This document shows positions 52,621 through 60,844 of a stretch of 62,929 bases of DNA, piece by piece. The stretch is from assembly GCA_964615765.1 (NCBI GenBank), contig CAZTQN010000025.1:1-62929 (forward strand), written 5' to 3'. Source of the DNA: CAZTQN01 sp964615765. GTDB taxonomy: Bacteria > Planctomycetota > Phycisphaerae > Phycisphaerales > UBA1924. The stretch's first letter is position 1, and every line of letters starts with the position of its first letter. The notes under the pieces were generated by a model. It was not told where the DNA came from. It did no database searches and saw only the letters and a list, made by a program, of their open reading frames with translations. Made by a program: the position numbers and the translations under genes.

Positions 52621-53931
52621 TCACGCGCCGATGTGAGCCGCGTGCACGCGCTGGTGCACAGACCAGAAGTGCTCGAATGAGTGGCGGATGCTCATCGGCG
52701 CGATCTTCGCGGCCCCGGCGCCGCCCATGCGCGAACGCAGCCCGGCGTCGGTGATCAGCCGCACCAGTTCACGCACCCAGCGTGCTTCAGCCCCGGCCCC
52801 AGCGACGGGGAGCACGAGCCCCGTCACGCCGTCGTCGACGACTTCGCTCGGGCCGCCCTGATCGGTGACGACCACGGGCAAGCCGGCGGCCTGCGATTCC
52901 ATGACGACCTGACCCAATGTGTCGGTGGTTGAGGGGAACACGAACAGATCGCTGGAGGCGTAGATGGTGGAGAGTTCGACGCCGAAGCGGAAGCCGAGGA
53001 AGACGGTGTCGTGATCGCGGAGGGCCTCGGTCATCGGCGCGCGGTAGGGGCCATCGCCGACGATGAGCAGTTGCGTGTCGACGCCCTGGGCGGCCGCCGC
53101 GGCCCGGACCTGCGGCCACAGACGTGTCAGCAGCGGCAGGTTCTTCTCAACACTGACACGCCCAACGTACAGAGCTTTGACGCTCGCCGGGCGGACGCCG
53201 TCGATCCCGCGCCAGATCGCGCCCGATGGGTCGCGGTACCGCGTGGAGAACGTGTCGGTGTCGATGCCGGGCAGGAGGCGGTGGATGCGGTCCTCGGCGA
53301 CGCCCAGGTTGACCAGCGCGCGGGCGTAGTCGTCCGAGCGGGAGAAGACCGCGGTGAACGGGCGGTAGAAGTGGCGCATGGACTGGGTGCACACCCAGGA
53401 GAGCGCGGCGTCGTTGAACAGGTGATCGATGTAGGCGGGGAAGTCGGTGTGATAAGTGCCGACGATCGGGAGGCCGCGCTTGAGCGCGTACCGCCGCCCG
53501 ACATACCCGACCGGCCCGGGCGTCGAGACGTGCACGACGGTGGGGCGGAGGCGATCGGCCAGGCGCATCAGCGCGCCGGAGTCGGGGACGACAACGTCGA
53601 GCGTGGCGTACCCGGGCATCGGCCGCGTGTACCGCGGGCGGAGGTTGTGGATGTTCGGCTGGGCCGGGCACTCGAAGCGCGTCGAGGTGATGGCGTGCAG
53701 TTCGCAGCGGCGGTCGGGGTCGCCGGGCCAGGTCTTCCAGGCTTGCTCGGCGACGTTGCGGATGAAGCGGGACACGCCGTTGACGTCGCCCAGCGTGTCG
53801 GTGAAGAGGCAAACGCGGGTGGAGGCCGAGTTGGGGGCTGCGTGGAGCACAGGGTTTTTACTGATGTCGAGCCCTGGGTCGGGGCTATGATGGAGGGCGT
53901 GGGGCGAAGTGGCCGCGGTCGCGCTCGGCAT
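52621..53931 (-). CDS. GT4 family glycosyltransferase (alpha-mannosyltransferase-like)
   Basis: 436 residues from ATG 53931; the start is uncertain (ATG at 53949 or later codons are possible and no clear ribosome-binding site was seen). GT-B fold: N-terminal domain with VCLFTDTLGDVNGVSRF and GTYHTDFPAYI, C-terminal donor domain with YVGRVSVEKNLPLL, LLIVGDGPYR, VFLGFRFGVELSTIYASSDL and FPSTTDTLGQVVMESQAAGL (variant of the E-x7-E motif). The closest family by memory is the GDP-mannose-dependent MgtA/PimB group. It would add a sugar to a membrane lipid or surface glycan. It is divergent from a membrane zinc-ribbon gene. Confidence 0.85.
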   Translation of the reverse strand: MPSATAATSPHALHHSPDPGLDISKNPVLHAAPNSASTRVCLFTDTLGDVNGVSRFIRNVAEQAWKTWPGDPDRRCELHAITSTRFECPAQPNIHNLRPRYTRPMPGYATLDVVVPDSGALMRLADRLRPTVVHVSTPGPVGYVGRRYALKRGLPIVGTYHTDFPAYIDHLFNDAALSWVCTQSMRHFYRPFTAVFSRSDDYARALVNLGVAEDRIHRLLPGIDTDTFSTRYRDPSGAIWRGIDGVRPASVKALYVGRVSVEKNLPLLTRLWPQVRAAAAAQGVDTQLLIVGDGPYRAPMTEALRDHDTVFLGFRFGVELSTIYASSDLFVFPSTTDTLGQVVMESQAAGLPVVVTDQGGPSEVVDDGVTGLVLPVAGAGAEARWVRELVRLITDAGLRSRMGGAGAAKIAPMSIRHSFEHFWSVHQRVHAAHIGA

Positions 53932-54004
53932 TGGTGGAGCGTATCTCATCGTGCCGCGTGGATTTCGGCGGGGAATGTGAAGATCAGGACAAGGAGTGTC
54001 CACG

Positions 54005-54724
54005 ATGGAATCGAGCGCGAGCGACGGGGACCCGGAGAGTCGGACGGGGGGGCGTACCGGCGGGCGAACGGGGCGACGGTGGGTGTGGGCGGGCGGGGCG
54101 GTGCTGGGGGCGGCGCTGCTGGTGTTGGCGAGCGTGGCGGCGGGGTTGAAGATGGACAGCCGCGAGACCGTCGAACCCCGGCACGGGCGGTGGTACTGGA
54201 TCGTCTCCGACGGGACGGGGTACACCGTCAAGACCAAGGCCGAGGACCGGTGCGGCGTGCCGGTGTACGTCGGGTGCGACCTGGTCCGCGTCGAGGGGTT
54301 CATCGTGCCGGTGGGCGTGCGCCGGCGCGTGTGGGTGCTGGACCCGAACCGCGACCTTGAGGACGCCGGGTATCGCGCGGCGGTTGTGCGGCAGATGCGC
54401 ACGCAGCCGGAGATGACCGCGTGGGCCGCGTGCTTGGACGCGCCGCGCCGGACCATCGCCGAGCGCTCGTGGATCGGGACCACCGTGTTCGGCGCGAGCG
54501 TTGTCGTGCCGGGCGTCGGGCTCGCCGGGCTGGGCGCGATGCTGGGCACGCACGCGTGGCGGCAGGCGCTCGCGCGGCGGGCGCAGCGGCGCACGCTGTG
54601 CGCCGCGTGCGGATACAGCCTGAACGGACTGGACGCCGAGGAAACTGCCGTTTGCCCCGAATGTGGCACGCACCGCTCGGCGCGTGCGAAACCGCGCACC
54701 GGGCAACTGCTTCCAACCGGTTGA
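54005..54724 (+). CDS. Membrane protein with C-terminal zinc ribbon
   Basis: 239 residues from ATG 54005 (AAGGAG eight nt upstream). Helix 1 is WVWAGGAVLGAALLVLASVA; a periplasmic or extracellular domain of about 100 residues follows (WYWIVSDGTGYTVKTKAEDR, CGVPVYVGCDLVRVE) and helix 2 is TVFGASVVVPGVGLAGLGAM. A cytoplasmic zinc ribbon, CAACGYSLNGLDAEETAVCPECG, ends the protein; it is the same ribbon type as at 26005. No function recognised. It sits alone between the glycosyltransferase and the CMD gene. Confidence 0.73.
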   Translation: MESSASDGDPESRTGGRTGGRTGRRWVWAGGAVLGAALLVLASVAAGLKMDSRETVEPRHGRWYWIVSDGTGYTVKTKAEDRCGVPVYVGCDLVRVEGFIVPVGVRRRVWVLDPNRDLEDAGYRAAVVRQMRTQPEMTAWAACLDAPRRTIAERSWIGTTVFGASVVVPGVGLAGLGAMLGTHAWRQALARRAQRRTLCAACGYSLNGLDAEETAVCPECGTHRSARAKPRTGQLLPTG

Positions 54725-54825
54725 GCGGTGAAGCACGCTGACACAGCGGGCGGGCGGGGATCGGACAGCGACGGACACACTCAGCCCGCGGGGCTCTCAC
54801 CCGCCGGGCGCAAAGGAGATTCACC

Positions 54826-55356
54826 ATGGCACGTCTCACTCCCGTTGATCCCAGCACCGCGACCGGCGTGGTGAAGGAGATCTTCGACGGCCCCTTGAAG
54901 GGCAAGCACTTCAACATCTTCAAGAGCATGGCGCAGTCGCCGGCGGCGCTGAACTTCTACCTTGCGGCGTCGGGCGCGCTGGGCAAGAGCGGGCTGTCGG
55001 CAAAGGAGCAGGAAGTCATCCAGCTCGTCACGGCCCAGGCCAACGCGTGCGACTACTGCCTTTCGGCGCACACGGCGATCGGGAAGATGGTCGGGCTGAG
55101 CGACGCGCAGACGGTGGAAGCGCGGCGCGGGCATGTGAACGACGCGAAGCTCGGCGCGCTGGCGAAGTTCGCCGCGGCGCTGCATGAGAAGCGCGGGCAC
55201 GTCACCGACGCCGACGTGCAGGCCTTCAAGGCCGGCGGGTACACCGACGCGAACATCGCCGAGGTGATCGCGGTCTACTCCACGGCGGTGTTCACCAACT
55301 ACTTCAACCACGTGAACCAGACGCCGGTGGACTTCCCGGCGATCGCAAAGATCTGA
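54826..55356 (+). CDS. Carboxymuconolactone decarboxylase/AhpD family protein
   Basis: 176 residues. The redox motif of the AhpD-like fold is complete: E63, C75 and C78 in ANACDYCLSAHT, and H82. Such proteins act as alkylhydroperoxide-dependent peroxidases or disulphide-exchange proteins. A good AAAGGAG ribosome-binding site precedes the ATG. The related peroxidase partners (AhpC) are not in the window. A hairpin terminator follows. Confidence 0.92.
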   Translation: MARLTPVDPSTATGVVKEIFDGPLKGKHFNIFKSMAQSPAALNFYLAASGALGKSGLSAKEQEVIQLVTAQANACDYCLSAHTAIGKMVGLSDAQTVEARRGHVNDAKLGALAKFAAALHEKRGHVTDADVQAFKAGGYTDANIAEVIAVYSTAVFTNYFNHVNQTPVDFPAIAKI

Positions 55357-55393
55357 GCACGGTCGCGGCCGCGATCGCGCGGCGCAAAAACAA

Positions 55394-55426
55394 GCCCCGT
55401 GCCGGGGAGGCAAGCCGGCACGGGGC
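55394..55426 (-). terminator. GC-rich hairpin after the CMD gene
   Basis: GCCCCGTGCCGG (55394-55405) pairs with CCGGCACGGGGC (55415-55426), a perfect 12-bp stem. No T-tract follows it on the plus strand; the A-rich side gives TTGTTTTTG on the minus strand. It may act as a terminator or RNA stabiliser for the CMD transcript. Confidence 0.6.
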
Positions 55427-55475
55427 ATTCACGAGAACGACGCTCGTGGGTGGTCTGGGTTGTCGTCGCGAGGGC

Positions 55476-55505
55476 GGGCCGGGGTAGGTGGGCCGGGGTA
55501 GGTGG
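55476..55505. repeat. Tandem GCCGGGGTAGGTGG repeat
   Basis: Two adjacent copies of a 15-bp unit (GGCCGGGGTAGGTGG type). They lie in the 303-bp gap before coaD, which contains no other gene. Confidence 0.7.
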
Positions 55506-55659
55506 GACGAGGCCCTCGTCGGACGGATGAACAATGCGATTCGCGCGCCGGGCACGCCAGCGGCGTGGCGGCAGATCGTGGGCCCGGCGCGTGAAGGCGT
55601 GCGGCCTGTGCCGCGGGCGCCGGCGGCGCGGGCGGAGCAACCCGGGTACTGTGTGGGCG

Positions 55660-56328
55660 ATGGCCAAAGCAAGCGGACAGCGGAAGGTGCGCACACGCGC
55701 GCGGGCGGCGTTCTCGGACGCGAAGCACGCGGGCGCGAAAGCCGCGGGCCCCAAGATCGCCCGCACCGAGCACGTGGCCATGTTCCCGGGGTCGTTCGAC
55801 CCGGTGACGTACGGGCACTTGGACGTCATCCGGCGCGGGCGGCGGCTGTTCGACCGACTCATCATCGCCGTCGGCCGAAACCCGGGGAAGGACCCACTGT
55901 TCTCGCCCGACGAGCGGGTCGAGATGATCCGGACGCTGGTCGAGCAGTTGGTGCACGACGAGCCGGGCGAGGCGGCGGTGGAGGTGCGTTCGTTCGCCGG
56001 GCTGACGGTCGACTTCGCCCGCGATGTCGGCGCGACGGTGCTGCTCCGCGGGATCCGCAACCTGTCGGACCTGCAGAACGAGGTGCAGCAGGCGCTAACC
56101 AACCGGCAGGTGGCCGGGCTGGAGACGGTCTTCGTCGTCGCCGGGCAGGACTTCGCGTATACGTCGAGCAGCCTGATCAAGCAGGTGACGGCGATGGGCT
56201 CGGACCTTGGCGCGCTGCGGACGATGGTCCCGCCGCTGGTGCTGAAGCAGCTCAAGAAGAAGAAGGCCGACAAGCACCCGGCGCTGACGGACATGCAGGC
56301 ACGAAGCGAGGCGGCGCGGGATAGCTGA
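55660..56328 (+). CDS. coaD: Pantetheine-phosphate adenylyltransferase with basic N-terminal extension
   Basis: 222 residues; the core from residue 41 on (AMFPGSFDPVTYGHLDVI, RGIRNLSDLQNEVQ, FAYTSSSLIKQV) is a complete CoaD, with the xGHxD nucleotide motif and the SSS[LT]IK loop. It makes dephospho-CoA from 4'-phosphopantetheine and ATP, the penultimate step of CoA synthesis. The usual length is about 160; here about 40 Lys/Arg/Ala-rich residues (KASGQRKVRTRARAAFSDAK) precede the core. A start at 55786 would give the normal form, but it has no better ribosome-binding site. A hydrophilic KKKK tail and extra C-terminal residues are also present. Confidence 0.9.
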   Translation: MAKASGQRKVRTRARAAFSDAKHAGAKAAGPKIARTEHVAMFPGSFDPVTYGHLDVIRRGRRLFDRLIIAVGRNPGKDPLFSPDERVEMIRTLVEQLVHDEPGEAAVEVRSFAGLTVDFARDVGATVLLRGIRNLSDLQNEVQQALTNRQVAGLETVFVVAGQDFAYTSSSLIKQVTAMGSDLGALRTMVPPLVLKQLKKKKADKHPALTDMQARSEAARDS

Positions 56329-56376
56329 AGGGGAAGGGCCGAGGGGTGAGGGCCGAGGGCCGAGGGGAAGGCGGAA
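56329..56376. repeat. GGGCCGA-type intergenic repeat
   Basis: GGGCCGAGGGGTGAGGGCCG and GAGGGCCGAGGGGAAGG units follow coaD directly. It resembles the dispersed purine-rich intergenic repeats seen at 42914 and 14448. Confidence 0.6.
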
Positions 56377-56409
56377 GAGACGTACGGGCGCGGTCGATAG
56401 AATGGGCTG

Positions 56410-56715
56410 ATGGTGACGCTGCACGGCATCACGATCGATGCGCCCCGGATCGCGGCGGCCTGCCGGCGGGCCGGCGTCGTGCGCGCGTATCTGTTCGGCT
56501 CAATCCTGACCGACCGCTTTGGGCCTGACAGCGACATCGATATTCTGGTGGAGACCGATCCGACGCGTCGGCCCGGGCTCTTGACCCTCGGCGGCCTGCA
56601 GATGGATCTGAGTGATCTGCTCGGTCGCCCGGTTCACCTGACGATGTTGGAAGGTGTGCCCGCCACCGAGCGACGGGCGGTGCTCGCCACAGCGAGGGTG
56701 CTGCAGGCCGCGTGA
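56410..56715 (+). CDS. Minimal nucleotidyltransferase (MNT) domain protein
   Basis: 101 residues: the GS motif (YLFGSIL, 30-31) and SDIDILVE (D42, D44) of DNA polymerase-beta-like nucleotidyltransferases, and little else. Proteins of this size are usually the MntA antitoxin of a HEPN/MNT pair, which adenylylates the HepT toxin. No HEPN gene is adjacent on either side, so it is either an orphan or a different minimal transferase. It is followed by the MBL-fold gene on the same strand, 36 bp later. Confidence 0.85.
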   Translation: MVTLHGITIDAPRIAAACRRAGVVRAYLFGSILTDRFGPDSDIDILVETDPTRRPGLLTLGGLQMDLSDLLGRPVHLTMLEGVPATERRAVLATARVLQAA

Positions 56716-56751
56716 GACCTGTACAGCCGGGTCCTGCACCTATTCTGTCGC

Positions 56752-57432
56752 ATGGATTTCCGGGTCATCAGTATCGGGACGCTCGCGACGCATCCGCTCT
56801 GGAACGAGACGGGGGCGGTGCGCACGGGGCACGCCACCACCACGCTCATCCGGTCCGGGAAGGCGGTCATCATCGTGGATCCGGCCTTGCCGGAGGCGGT
56901 GCTGGCGGCCCGTCTGAGCGAGCGGGCCGGGCTGAAGATCCGCGATGTCACGCACGTGTTCATGACCTGCTTCCGCCCGGACGTGCGGCGCGGGCTGAGC
57001 GCCTTCGGGCACGCGACGTGGTGGATCAACCACGCCGAGCGTGAGAGTGTCGGCGTGCCGCTGGTGGGCGACCTGCAGAAGGCCGTCGCCGACGAGGACG
57101 ACGCGCTGGTGCGGCAGCTGCAGGAAGAGGTCGCGCTGCTGAAGCGGTGCGAGGCAGCCCCGGATCGCCTGGCGCCGGGCGTGGACCTGTTCCCCCTGCC
57201 GGGCGTGACGCCAGGGCTGGCGGGGCTGGTGCTGGCCGGCCCGCGCGAGACGGTGGTGGTGTGCGGGGACGCGATCCCGACGGTGGAGCACCTGGAGCGG
57301 GGCATGGTGCTGACGACGGCGGTGGACGTGGCCCGGGCGCGGGAGAGCTTCGGAGAGGCCGTCGAGATCGCCGACGCCCTTGTGCTGGGGAGGGACAACT
57401 TCGTGATCAACCCGGTGAAGCGGGCATTTTGA
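56752..57432 (+). CDS. Metallo-beta-lactamase-fold protein without its metal ligands
   Basis: 226 residues. The fold is recognisable: N-terminal FRVISIGTLATHPLW, TTTLIRSGKAVIIVDPALPE, RDVTHVFMTCFRPD, LPLPGVTPGLAGLVL and VVVCGDAIPTVEH. The metal motif THxHxDH has become TCFRPDV at 72-78, keeping only the Asp, and the PGHTPGH element has become PGVTPGL. D and P in the C-terminal VCGDAIP remain. A zinc site is therefore not likely to form, and the protein may be a pseudoenzyme that binds a ligand or partner. It is plausibly in an operon with the MNT gene upstream. Confidence 0.83.
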   Translation: MDFRVISIGTLATHPLWNETGAVRTGHATTTLIRSGKAVIIVDPALPEAVLAARLSERAGLKIRDVTHVFMTCFRPDVRRGLSAFGHATWWINHAERESVGVPLVGDLQKAVADEDDALVRQLQEEVALLKRCEAAPDRLAPGVDLFPLPGVTPGLAGLVLAGPRETVVVCGDAIPTVEHLERGMVLTTAVDVARARESFGEAVEIADALVLGRDNFVINPVKRAF

Positions 57433-57474
57433 GGGGATTTCGGGGGGCTGGGGCGGGGGTGAGGGAAGGCGGCG

Positions 57475-57915
57475 GTGAAGTCGGACGTGTGCGGGGCCGA
57501 TGAACCGCGCATGAAGCCGCACCCTTATCCCAGGCTGCGTCCCTTGGCTGGTACCGGCCGCCCGATGGGGTGGCTGTCCGCGACGGATCCGGCGCCGAGC
57601 GAGAACGGCGTGCGGACGGGCGCGGGCGGGCTGGTGATGGAGCGTCGGAGCGAGCCGCGGCGGGCCATGGACGGCCTGCTGTCGGCCTCATACTCCGACG
57701 GCGAATCCACCTTCGGGATCGCGCCGCTGGAAGTGGTCGACCGCTCGGAAACCGGCATGAAGGTGCGGACGCCGGCCCCGCTCAAGGCGGGCATGCGGGT
57801 GGAGATCCGCGGCGATCAGATCGGCGCGCGAGTCGGAACGGTCGTCCGCGTGCAGACGGCAGCCGGGCTGGTGGTCGCGGGCGTGAAGATGTCGACGTAC
57901 CGCCACGCGGCGTGA
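57475..57915 (+). CDS. PilZ-like domain protein
   Basis: 146 residues from GTG 57475 (GGGAAGG five nt upstream); an ATG at 57511 would remove 12 residues. The C-terminal 95 residues resemble PilZ: RRSEPRRAMDGLLSASYSD, the DRSETGMKVRTP element (D-x-S-x-x-G) and a beta-barrel end RVGTVVRVQTAAGLVVAGVK. The N-terminal 50 residues are proline- and glycine-rich. It may bind cyclic di-GMP and act on motility, adhesion or polysaccharide export. The convergent gene starts its stop codon 4 bp further on. Confidence 0.75.
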   Translation: MKSDVCGADEPRMKPHPYPRLRPLAGTGRPMGWLSATDPAPSENGVRTGAGGLVMERRSEPRRAMDGLLSASYSDGESTFGIAPLEVVDRSETGMKVRTPAPLKAGMRVEIRGDQIGARVGTVVRVQTAAGLVVAGVKMSTYRHAA

Positions 57916-57919
57916 GCGC

Positions 57920-58426
57920 TCACGCGGTGAGCAGGTCGGGCACGTCGTAGACGCCGCCGCGGAGTTCGAAGCGGCTCGCGAGCAGGCCCGTCCACGCGTA
58001 CAACAAGTTGATCGATGCCGGTGCGGGCGGAACTTCGACGATCAGTCGCAGGTGTTCGCTGTCAAGACTGAACGTGGGCGTGCGGGCCGCGGGCAAGGGG
58101 CGCCACGACGCGACGGTGCGGGTGCCTTCGAGCACGATGCGCTCGGAGCGGCGGTCGGTCAGTTGAACAATGAGCGCGGCTTCGGCGACGACAGAAGTAG
58201 CGTTTTGCCCGGGGGAAAGACGCCATTCCAGCCAGGACTGAGCCAGGCGGGGCGCGTGGCCGTTGAGCACGCCGGCGCCGGCGGGCGAGGCGACCAGCGC
58301 GGCGGGCGCGATCTCCCACTTCACGCCGACGACCGCCGCGGGCGCGGGGCGGGTGAACAGGCGGGGAGATGTGGTCGCGGCGGCGGACATGGGTGCGGTC
58401 GGGGCGTGGTGGGCGTGCGGTTTCAC
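57920..58426 (-). CDS. Unknown protein translationally coupled to a GbsR-type gene
   Basis: 168 residues, not recognised; no signal peptide and few charged clusters. Its start is GTG at 58426 and overlaps the preceding gene's stop by GTGA, so it is probably translationally coupled. Visible features are APAAVVGVKWEIAPAALVA, SWLEWRLSPGQN, LIVQLTDRRSERIVLEG and a Leu/Ile-rich end (INLLYAWTGLLASRFELRGG). A small beta-domain may be present. A regulated partner of the upstream regulator is the best reading of the context. Confidence 0.65.
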   Translation of the reverse strand: MKPHAHHAPTAPMSAAATTSPRLFTRPAPAAVVGVKWEIAPAALVASPAGAGVLNGHAPRLAQSWLEWRLSPGQNATSVVAEAALIVQLTDRRSERIVLEGTRTVASWRPLPAARTPTFSLDSEHLRLIVEVPPAPASINLLYAWTGLLASRFELRGGVYDVPDLLTA

Positions 58427-58992
58427 ACGATCTTGCTCAGGAGTTTGGCGGCGGCCTTGAGGCCCGGGCCCTCGGACCCGACGAAGCGCTCGGCGAGTCG
58501 GTCGAGCGTGGTGATCAGTTCGAGCATCGCGTCGAGCCGGTCGTTGTGACGGGCCAGTTCCATCGACAGGACGCGGTCGGCCCCGGATTCGGACGCCGCC
58601 GAGCCGGTCAGGTCACGGATCTCGTGCAGCGTGGTGAGCGTCGGCAGGATCTCGCGCCGGAGGCGCTCGCGCATGATCTTGCGGGCGAGGGACCAGACGT
58701 CCTGCTCGGCCTCGAAATACTCCTTGCGATCGCCGCGTTTGTGCACGCGGGCGACGATGCCCCATTCCAGGAGCGAGCGGAGCGTCATGCTGGCGTTGCC
58801 GCGGCTGATGCGGAGCCGCTCCATGACCTCGTCGGTGTTCAGCGGCCCGCCGACGATGAACAGCAGGGCGTGCACCTCGGCCATCGTGCGGGAAATGCCC
58901 CACGACGGGCCCATCTGCCCCCAGGCTTGGACGAAGCGGTCCTGGGCCTGGATCAGTCGTTCGCGGGAGATGGTGGCTTCATCACGCGGCAT
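58423..58992 (-). CDS. GbsR/MarR-type transcriptional regulator
   Basis: 189 residues. The winged-helix part (GISRTMAEVHALLFIVGGPL, TDEVMERLRISRGNASMTLR, SLLEWGIVARVHKRGDRKEY) matches the GbsR family, which in Bacillus senses choline, here with unknown ligand. A long helical C-terminal half (ARKIMRERLRREILPTLTTL...) is a dimerisation segment. It is divergent from the membrane protein gene at 59273 across a 280-bp gap and may control that gene or the co-translated downstream gene. Confidence 0.88.
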   Translation of the reverse strand: MPRDEATISRERLIQAQDRFVQAWGQMGPSWGISRTMAEVHALLFIVGGPLNTDEVMERLRISRGNASMTLRSLLEWGIVARVHKRGDRKEYFEAEQDVWSLARKIMRERLRREILPTLTTLHEIRDLTGSAASESGADRVLSMELARHNDRLDAMLELITTLDRLAERFVGSEGPGLKAAAKLLSKIV

Positions 58993-59272
58993 GGGCGGGG
59001 GCTCTTCAGACAGTACGTTGTCATCGTTCCATCGGCCACCGTATTTTCAAAAACTTGTGAAAATGTCCGCCGAGCGTCGGACGTGTGCCCGGCAACCGAT
59101 GAGAAAGGGACGTTCGGCGGCCGGGGGGCGGGGGGCGGGCGGGGTGCGGGGTGCGGGCGGGGGCGGCAGGAGCGGGGCCCGGGGGGGGCTGGGGCGTGCG
59201 AGCGGACGCGGTGCCCGTACACTGAGGGCGAACAGGCAAACGAACGGTGCAAAGCGACCCAGGGAGCGGACG

Positions 59273-60268
59273 TTGGCAGATGTGATGACGAATGCGGCGG
59301 CGGGCACGGGAGAGGGCCCGACGGGCGGGCGAGTTCAGCGCCCGACGCTCAGCCGGCAATGGCTGATCAAGATCGGCGCGTTCCTGGTGCTGCTGATGGT
59401 GTTCGGGGTGTGGGGGAGCCTGGACGCGGCGTGGCTGTACCCGCGGCGCGGGCTGGCGGACGCCTCGTTCCAACTGCACGGGTGGCTGGGGGCGCTCGAT
59501 CAGGCCGGGCGGCTGACCAGCAGCAGCGCGAGCATCGCCGACCCGAAGGCCGCGCTCAAGGAACTCCGCGAACGCCAGAGCGAACTGCTGTCCGCCTCGA
59601 CCGGCGACGGGCCCGCGGCCCGGGCCGCCAAGGCCGACCTGGGCAAACTCGCGTACCTCGACAGCCTGTCGAAGGTGTGGCGCTTGAACACGGACGACAA
59701 GCCGGTGGCGAACATCACCAAGCCGTCGGCGCGGCGGCTGTATTTCCAGCCCGACGAGGGGCTCGGGTACGCGATCGACGGCGCCGGCGCCAAGACGGAC
59801 CTGAGCACGGTCGCGCTGGCGCGGGAACTCAGCGAGTACTGGAAGGTCACCAAGCCCGCCACGCCGCTCTCGGGCTTTGACATGATCTTTCAGTACGTGT
59901 TCATCGTCGCGGGCTTCGGCGGCGCGGCGATGATCGCGCTCTCGATCCTGCGGGCCAAGGCCAAGGCCGGCAAGATCGCGTGGGACCCGGCCGCCAAGGC
60001 GCTGACGCTGGAGAACGGCGTCACCGTCACGCCGGCGAACTTCGCGGACCTCGACAAGCGGCTGTGGCACAAGTACTACGCGGACATTCTGACGACCGAC
60101 GGGGCGGCCCACCGCGTGGACCTGCTCCGGTATGTGCCGCTGGAGACGTGGGTGCTGGAACTGGAGAAGATCAAGTTCCCGGAACGGGCTGCTCAGGAGG
60201 CGGCGAAGAAAGCGGCGGAACAGGCCGCCCAACAAGCCGCCGGCGGGTCTGGCGAGCAGGCGGTGTAA
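59273..60268 (+). CDS. Membrane protein of unknown function with Ala/Lys tail
   Basis: 331 residues from TTG 59273 (AGGGAG six nt upstream); an ATG at 59285 is in frame but lies 18 nt away. Two helices: WLIKIGAFLVLLMVFGVWGS and IFQYVFIVAGFGGAAMIALS. The periplasmic part between them (about 140 residues) contains TKPSARRLYFQPDEGLGYAI; the C-terminal domain LENGVTVTPANFADLDKRLW and HRVDLLRYVPLETWVLELEK is cytoplasmic and ends in an Ala-rich EAAKKAAEQAAQQAAGG coiled tail. Not recognised. It is followed by the DUF456 gene, 33 bp away, in one operon. Confidence 0.72.
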   Translation: MADVMTNAAAGTGEGPTGGRVQRPTLSRQWLIKIGAFLVLLMVFGVWGSLDAAWLYPRRGLADASFQLHGWLGALDQAGRLTSSSASIADPKAALKELRERQSELLSASTGDGPAARAAKADLGKLAYLDSLSKVWRLNTDDKPVANITKPSARRLYFQPDEGLGYAIDGAGAKTDLSTVALARELSEYWKVTKPATPLSGFDMIFQYVFIVAGFGGAAMIALSILRAKAKAGKIAWDPAAKALTLENGVTVTPANFADLDKRLWHKYYADILTTDGAAHRVDLLRYVPLETWVLELEKIKFPERAAQEAAKKAAEQAAQQAAGGSGEQAV

Positions 60269-60301
60269 GGTCGAATCGGGCGGGAAAGGCGGGGCGCGGC
60301 G

Positions 60302-60844
60302 ATGACGCTGGATCAGGTAGCGCAGTTCGGGCTGCCGCTTGCGGCGGTGGTTGTGGCGTGGCTGGGCGTGCTGGTGACGGCGTTCACGCTGCCCGGGACG
60401 TGGCTGGCGCTCGCCGGGGCCTCGCTGGCGCAATGGCTGCACCACGAGCAGTTTGGTACGTACATGTTCTCGTGGTGGACGCTGGGCGTGTGCCTCGGGC
60501 TGGCGGTGACGGCGGAGATCGTCGAGGGCGTTGCGTCGGCGATCGGGGCGGCCAAGGCGGGCGGGAGCAAGCGGGCCGCGATCGCGTCGATCGCCGGCGC
60601 CATCCTCGGGGCCGTGCTCGGGACGGTGCTGCTCCCCATCCCGATCCTGGGGACCATCGCCGGGGCGGCCATCGGGGCCGGGCTGGCGGCGCTGTTGACG
60701 GAAAAGCACCTGGGGGAAAAGACATGGGCCCAGGCGGCCCGCGTCGGGACCGGGGCCGCGGTGGGACGGCTGGTGGCGACGGTGGCGAAGGTCGGCTTCG
60801 CGATCGCGATCGCGATCACGCTGACGGTCGACGCGGTGGTGTGA
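60302..60844 (+). CDS. DUF456 family membrane protein
   Basis: 180 residues, four to five hydrophobic segments rich in Gly and Ala (AAVVVAWLGVLVTAFTLPGT, FSWWTLGVCLGLAVTAEIVE, SIAGAILGAVLGTVLLPIPI and GTIAGAAIGAGLAALL). The TLPGTWLAL and LPIPILGTIAGAAIGA patterns are those of DUF456. The function is unknown. It is probably co-transcribed with the membrane protein upstream. Confidence 0.85.
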   Translation: MTLDQVAQFGLPLAAVVVAWLGVLVTAFTLPGTWLALAGASLAQWLHHEQFGTYMFSWWTLGVCLGLAVTAEIVEGVASAIGAAKAGGSKRAAIASIAGAILGAVLGTVLLPIPILGTIAGAAIGAGLAALLTEKHLGEKTWAQAARVGTGAAVGRLVATVAKVGFAIAIAITLTVDAVV

